The notes beneath the pieces were generated by a model. That model was not told where the DNA came from. It saw only the letters and a list, made by a program, of their open reading frames with translations, and made no database searches. This document shows, piece by piece, positions 60,863-64,000 of a stretch of 64,000 bases of DNA. Origin of the DNA: Rhodococcus_G sp042879035 (lineage in GTDB: Bacteria > Actinomycetota > Actinomycetes > Mycobacteriales > Mycobacteriaceae). Location of the stretch: the NCBI RefSeq assembly GCF_042879035.1, contig NZ_JBIAOU010000025.1:3809-67808 (forward strand). Direction: 5' to 3'. The position numbers and the translations under genes were made by a program. How positions within the stretch are numbered: position 1 is the stretch's first letter; each line of letters opens with the position of its first letter.

Positions 60863-61794
60863 CTGCTGAACTGACCGACATCCGACCGCTGCTCTCGGGC
60901 ACCGACTTCGACACCCTCGCGGCGCTCGAGTCGGAGGCCATCCACATCTTCCGCGAGGTCGCGGGCGAGTTCGAACGCCCGGTGATCCTGTTCTCCGGCG
61001 GCAAGGACTCCACGGTGCTGCTGCACCTGGCGATCAAGGCCTTCTGGCCGGCCCCGATCCCGTTCGCGCTGCTGCACGTCGACACCGGCCACAACCTGCC
61101 CGAGGTGCTCGCCTTCCGCGATCACGTGGTCGAGAAGTACAACCTGCGGCTGCACGTGGCCCGCGTCGAGGACTACCTCGCCGACGGCCGCCTCACCGAG
61201 CGGCCCGACGGCGTCCGCAACCCGCTGCAGACCGTGCCGCTGCTCGACGCGATCGCCGAACACCGCTTCGACGCGATCTTCGGTGGTGGCCGCCGCGACG
61301 AGGAGCGGTCCCGCGCGAAGGAGCGGATCTTCTCGCTGCGCGACTCGTTCGGCCGCTGGGATCCGAAGAAGCAGCGCCCGGAACTGTGGAACCTGTACAA
61401 CGGCAAGCACTCCCCCGGTGAGCAGGTGCGCGTCTTCCCGCTGAGCAACTTCACCGAGCTCGACATCTGGCGCTACATCGCCCGCGACAACATCGAACTC
61501 GCGAGCATCTACTACGCCCACCAGCGCGAGGTGTACCAGCGCGACGGCATGTGGATGACGTCCGGAGTGTGGGGCGGACCGCGGGAAGGCGAACAGGTCC
61601 AGACGCTGTCGGTGCGCTACCGCACCGTCGGCGACGGCTCCACCACCGGCGCCGTGCTGTCCGAGGCCGCGGACAACGACGCCATCCTGGCCGAGGTCGC
61701 CGCGTCCCGGCTCACCGAACGCGGCGCCACCCGAGGCGACGACCGAGTTTCCGAGGCGGCCATGGAAGACCGCAAGCGAGAGGGCTACTTCTGA
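60859..61794 (+). CDS. cysD: Sulfate adenylyltransferase subunit 2
   Basis: 311-residue PP-loop ATP sulfurylase subunit. The P-loop SGGKDST is at residues 46-52 (VILFSGGKDSTVLLHLAIKA), followed by LHVDTGHNLPEV and FGGGRRDEERSRAKER. It forms APS from ATP and sulfate together with the CysN GTPase. ATG at 60859 overlaps the cysH stop by four bases. Confidence 0.96.
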   Translation: MTAELTDIRPLLSGTDFDTLAALESEAIHIFREVAGEFERPVILFSGGKDSTVLLHLAIKAFWPAPIPFALLHVDTGHNLPEVLAFRDHVVEKYNLRLHVARVEDYLADGRLTERPDGVRNPLQTVPLLDAIAEHRFDAIFGGGRRDEERSRAKERIFSLRDSFGRWDPKKQRPELWNLYNGKHSPGEQVRVFPLSNFTELDIWRYIARDNIELASIYYAHQREVYQRDGMWMTSGVWGGPREGEQVQTLSVRYRTVGDGSTTGAVLSEAADNDAILAEVAASRLTERGATRGDDRVSEAAMEDRKREGYF

Positions 61795-61796
61795 TC

Positions 61797-63083
61797 ATGA
61801 GCGACCTGTTGCGCCTGGCTACGGCCGGCAGCGTCGACGACGGCAAGTCCACGCTCGTGGGCCGGCTGCTGTACGACACGAAATCCGTTCTGGCCGACCA
61901 GATCGACGCCGTCACCCGCGCGTCGGTCGACAAGGGCCTCGACACCCCCGACCTGTCGCTGCTCGTCGACGGCCTGCGCGCCGAGCGCGAGCAGGGCATC
62001 ACCATCGACGTGGCGTACCGCTACTTCGCCACGCCGAAGCGCAGTTTCGTCCTCGCGGACACGCCCGGGCACGTGCAGTACACCCGCAACACCGTCTCCG
62101 GTGCGTCCACCGCCCAACTGGTGGTCCTGCTCGTCGACGCCCGCAAGGGTGTCATCTCGCAGACCCGCAAGCACGCCGCGGTGCTGGCGCTGCTCGGTGT
62201 GCCGAAGCTGGTCCTCGCGGTGAACAAGATCGACCTGGTCGAGGATCAGGCGACGGTGTTCGCCGACATCTCGCGGGAGTTCAACGAGCTGACCTCGTCG
62301 CTGGGCTGGGCGAGCGAGGACGTCGTGGAGATCCCGGTCTCCGCGCTGCACGGCGACAACGTCGCAGTGCGCTCCGAGAACACCCCGTACTACGACGGTC
62401 CGACGCTCATCGAGCACCTCGAGTCGGTGCCCGTCGACGCCGAGCCGCACCGGGTGGGACTGCGTTTCCCGGTGCAGTACGTGATTCGTCCGCGCACCGC
62501 CGAGTTCCCCGACTACCGCGGCTACGCGGGCCAGATCGCGGCCGGCGAGGTGCGCCCGGGCGACGAGGTCGTGGTGCTGCCGTCCGGCATCCGCACGACG
62601 GTCACCCGGATCGACACCGCCGACGGCGAACTCGACTCCGCGCACGCGGGCCGCAGCGTCACGCTCGTTCTCGCGGACGACGTCGACATCTCCCGCGGCG
62701 ACACCATCGCGTCCCCGCAGGACGCTCCGGAACCGCTCGGCGACTTCGAGGCCACCGTGTGCTGGCTGGCGGAGAAGCCGCTGCGTCCCGGTGCACGACT
62801 GTTGCTCAAGCACGGCACCCGCACCACGCAGGCGATCGTCGGCGGCCTCGTCGAGCGGTTCGACGAGCAGGAACTGACCAGCGAGCAGAACCCGGAGTCG
62901 CTCGAGCTCAACGAGATCGGCAAGATCTCGGTGCGCGTCGCCGACCCGATCGTCGCCGACGACTACCGCGTCAACCGGCACACCGGCAGTTTCCTGCTGA
63001 TCGACCCGGCCGGGGGCAACACCCTCGCCGCCGGTCTCGTCGGCGACGCGATCGCCGCTGTCGAGCTGGGCCAGCCGGTCTAG
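61797..63083 (+). CDS. cysN: Sulfate adenylyltransferase subunit 1 (GTPase), not fused to CysC
   Basis: 428-residue EF-Tu-like GTPase. G1 GSVDDGKST (residues 11-19), G3 DTPGH, G4 NKID, effector-type loop LRAEREQGITIDVAYRYF. It drives APS formation by CysD. The protein ends after the beta-barrel domains with no APS-kinase (CysC) domain, unlike M. tuberculosis CysNC. ATG lies two bases after the cysD stop. Confidence 0.96.
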   Translation: MSDLLRLATAGSVDDGKSTLVGRLLYDTKSVLADQIDAVTRASVDKGLDTPDLSLLVDGLRAEREQGITIDVAYRYFATPKRSFVLADTPGHVQYTRNTVSGASTAQLVVLLVDARKGVISQTRKHAAVLALLGVPKLVLAVNKIDLVEDQATVFADISREFNELTSSLGWASEDVVEIPVSALHGDNVAVRSENTPYYDGPTLIEHLESVPVDAEPHRVGLRFPVQYVIRPRTAEFPDYRGYAGQIAAGEVRPGDEVVVLPSGIRTTVTRIDTADGELDSAHAGRSVTLVLADDVDISRGDTIASPQDAPEPLGDFEATVCWLAEKPLRPGARLLLKHGTRTTQAIVGGLVERFDEQELTSEQNPESLELNEIGKISVRVADPIVADDYRVNRHTGSFLLIDPAGGNTLAAGLVGDAIAAVELGQPV

Positions 63084-63088
63084 GTTTC

Positions 63089-63868
63089 GTGGCCTCCACC
63101 GCGCCCCTTGTCGCGGCGGCGGCGCCGCCACTGGTGCTCGTCGCGCACGGCAGTCGTGACCCCCGCTCCGCGCGGGCGGTCACGACTGCCGTGACGGCGA
63201 TCCGGGAGTCGCGCCCGGACCTCGACGTCCGGTTGTGTTTCCTCGACCTGTCCGCCCCGTCGGTGGACCAGGTGATCGACGCCGTTGCCGCCGAAGGTCA
63301 TTCGTCGGCGGTCGTGGTACCACTGCTGCTGGGCAGCGCGTTCCACGCGCGCGTCGACCTGCCCGGCATGCTCGCGGCCGCCCGGTCGCGGCATCCGGGA
63401 CTCGACCTCGTCCAGACGGACGTGCTCGGCGACGACGACCGCCTCGTCTCCGCGGTACGGGACCGCATCGCCGACACCGGTGTCGCGGTCGAGGACCCCG
63501 ACGTCGGCATCGTCCTCGCCGCGGTCGGCTCGTCCCGCGCCGACGCGAATCTGCGGACCGAGGCGATCGGGCCGCGACTGCGGGCCGGGACCGCGTGGTC
63601 CGGCGTCGAGGTGTGCTTCGCGACCACGTCACCGTCCCTGCCGGAGGCCGTCTCCCGGCTGCGGGCCGCCGGCGCGAGACGCATCGTCGTCGCGCCGTGG
63701 TTCCTGGCGCCCGGACTGCTCACCGACCGCATCGACGCCGCCGTCGACGACATCGCGCCCGACGCTCTGCGCGCCGACGTGATCGGCGCGCACCCGCACC
63801 TCGTCGAGGTCGTGCTGGCCCGCCACCTGGCCGGGACCGGCCTGCTCACCACCGCCCGCGCCGCCTGA
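63089..63868 (+). CDS. Sirohydrochlorin ferrochelatase (CbiX/SirB-like)
   Basis: 259-residue CbiX-type chelatase that inserts iron into sirohydrochlorin to give sirohaem, the SirA cofactor. Metal/substrate His20 is in PLVLVAHGSRDPRSA; the second half has SSAVVVPLLLGSAFHARVDL, VVAPWFLAPGLLTDRI and IGAHPHLVEVVLARH. GTG at 63089 is five bases after the cysN stop, so it closes the operon; the same gene follows cysH in M. tuberculosis. Confidence 0.88.
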   Translation: MASTAPLVAAAAPPLVLVAHGSRDPRSARAVTTAVTAIRESRPDLDVRLCFLDLSAPSVDQVIDAVAAEGHSSAVVVPLLLGSAFHARVDLPGMLAAARSRHPGLDLVQTDVLGDDDRLVSAVRDRIADTGVAVEDPDVGIVLAAVGSSRADANLRTEAIGPRLRAGTAWSGVEVCFATTSPSLPEAVSRLRAAGARRIVVAPWFLAPGLLTDRIDAAVDDIAPDALRADVIGAHPHLVEVVLARHLAGTGLLTTARAA

Positions 63869-63906
63869 CCGCGCTCCCCTCTCGAGCGGCTGAAGGTGGC
63901 CTTCGT

Positions 63907-64000
63907 TGAACTGGTCCCCGGAAGTTGGACTGCGAAATTCGGTTCCGACTTCCGGGGAGTGGTGTCATGGATGCACGAAGTTCGTTGTCCGAGGGGCAGC
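63907..64000 (+). mobile_element. IS3-family-like left end (runs off window)
   Basis: From 63907 the sequence TGAACTGGTCCCCGGAAGTT, then GGACTG, resembles left inverted repeats of IS3-family (IS150-group) elements, which commonly begin TG-A/T-ACTG and contain CCCC-AAGTTGGAC. A hairpin with arms TCCCCGGAAGT and ACTTCCGGGGA spans 63915-63958, and an ATG-started ORF follows. The right end is outside the window. Confidence 0.5.
63967..64000 (+). CDS. Start of a probable transposase OrfA (truncated by window)
   Basis: ATG at 63967 opens MDARSSLSEGQ to the window edge. LSEGQ-type starts are common in helix-turn-helix OrfA proteins of IS3 elements. Only 11 codons are visible; the assignment rests mainly on the IS-like sequence in front of it. 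Confidence 0.4.
   Translation, partial: MDARSSLSEGQ

Noticed and set aside
1..64000. CRISPR arrays or rRNA genes
   Set aside because: No regularly spaced direct repeats and no rRNA-like sequence were seen in the window.

Overview
The window is GC-rich and very densely coded, and its gene content points to a mycolic-acid actinobacterium, most likely Rhodococcus or a close relative. The FAS-II block fabD-acpM-kasA-accD6, the runs dnaG/dgt and glyS/smtB/zur/uppS/recO/amidase/era, the ybeY-phoH and dnaJ2-hrcA-hemW genes and the sirA-cysH-ferrochelatase block follow the order known from mycobacteria. Unlike M. tuberculosis there is one KAS gene instead of kasA-kasB, and CysN is not fused to an APS kinase. 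The genus call is inference from gene order and protein similarity recalled from memory.

Layout. 1-9 kb: end of a SURF1 gene, cobD, an orphan Phd-like antitoxin, an acyltransferase, a hydrolase, an MFS transporter divergent from a GlxA-type regulator, a lipoprotein phosphatase, an ArsR/SRPBCC divergent pair sharing one operator, tRNA-Val, ahpE and a DUF3052 gene. 9-18 kb: aceE, a PucR-type regulator and the FAS-II/acyl-CoA carboxylase operon, which links pyruvate to mycolic acid precursors. 18-23 kb: cold shock protein, DUF3145, a beta-lactamase-fold protein, an NDMA-dependent alcohol dehydrogenase, a DinB-family gene broken by a TGA, tRNA-Met, tRNA-Asn. 23-32 kb: dnaG, an M19 dipeptidase, a G/C homopolymer block, dgt, a YdcF-like protein, a TPM-domain protein, glyS. 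32-44 kb: smtB-zur, a Clp-N/HTH protein with twin operators, an aldehyde dehydrogenase, uppS-recO, amidase-tetR, era-corC-ybeY, phoH.

44.8-52.5 kb is an accessory island: an HsdR remnant, a DUF4352 gene with several frameshifts, two WXG100 proteins followed by a WXG-type polymorphic toxin gene whose C-terminus is a colicin-E3-like rRNase, a small putative immunity gene, a 13E12-type DUF222/HNH gene with an SOS box, and further fragments. Most larger ORFs here carry single-base frameshifts, while the housekeeping genes on either side are intact.

52.5-64 kb returns to conserved genes: esterase, rsmE, dnaJ2, hrcA, hemW, then the sulfate assimilation operon sirA-cysH-cysD-cysN-ferrochelatase. 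The operon is preceded by a 29-codon leaderless ORF ending in a cluster of cysteine codons, the architecture of a cysteine-responsive attenuator. The last 94 bases look like the left end of an IS3-family element.

Many genes start exactly 6-7 bases after a TANNNT hexamer, the pattern of leaderless mRNAs, and several convergent gene pairs end at related strong hairpins.
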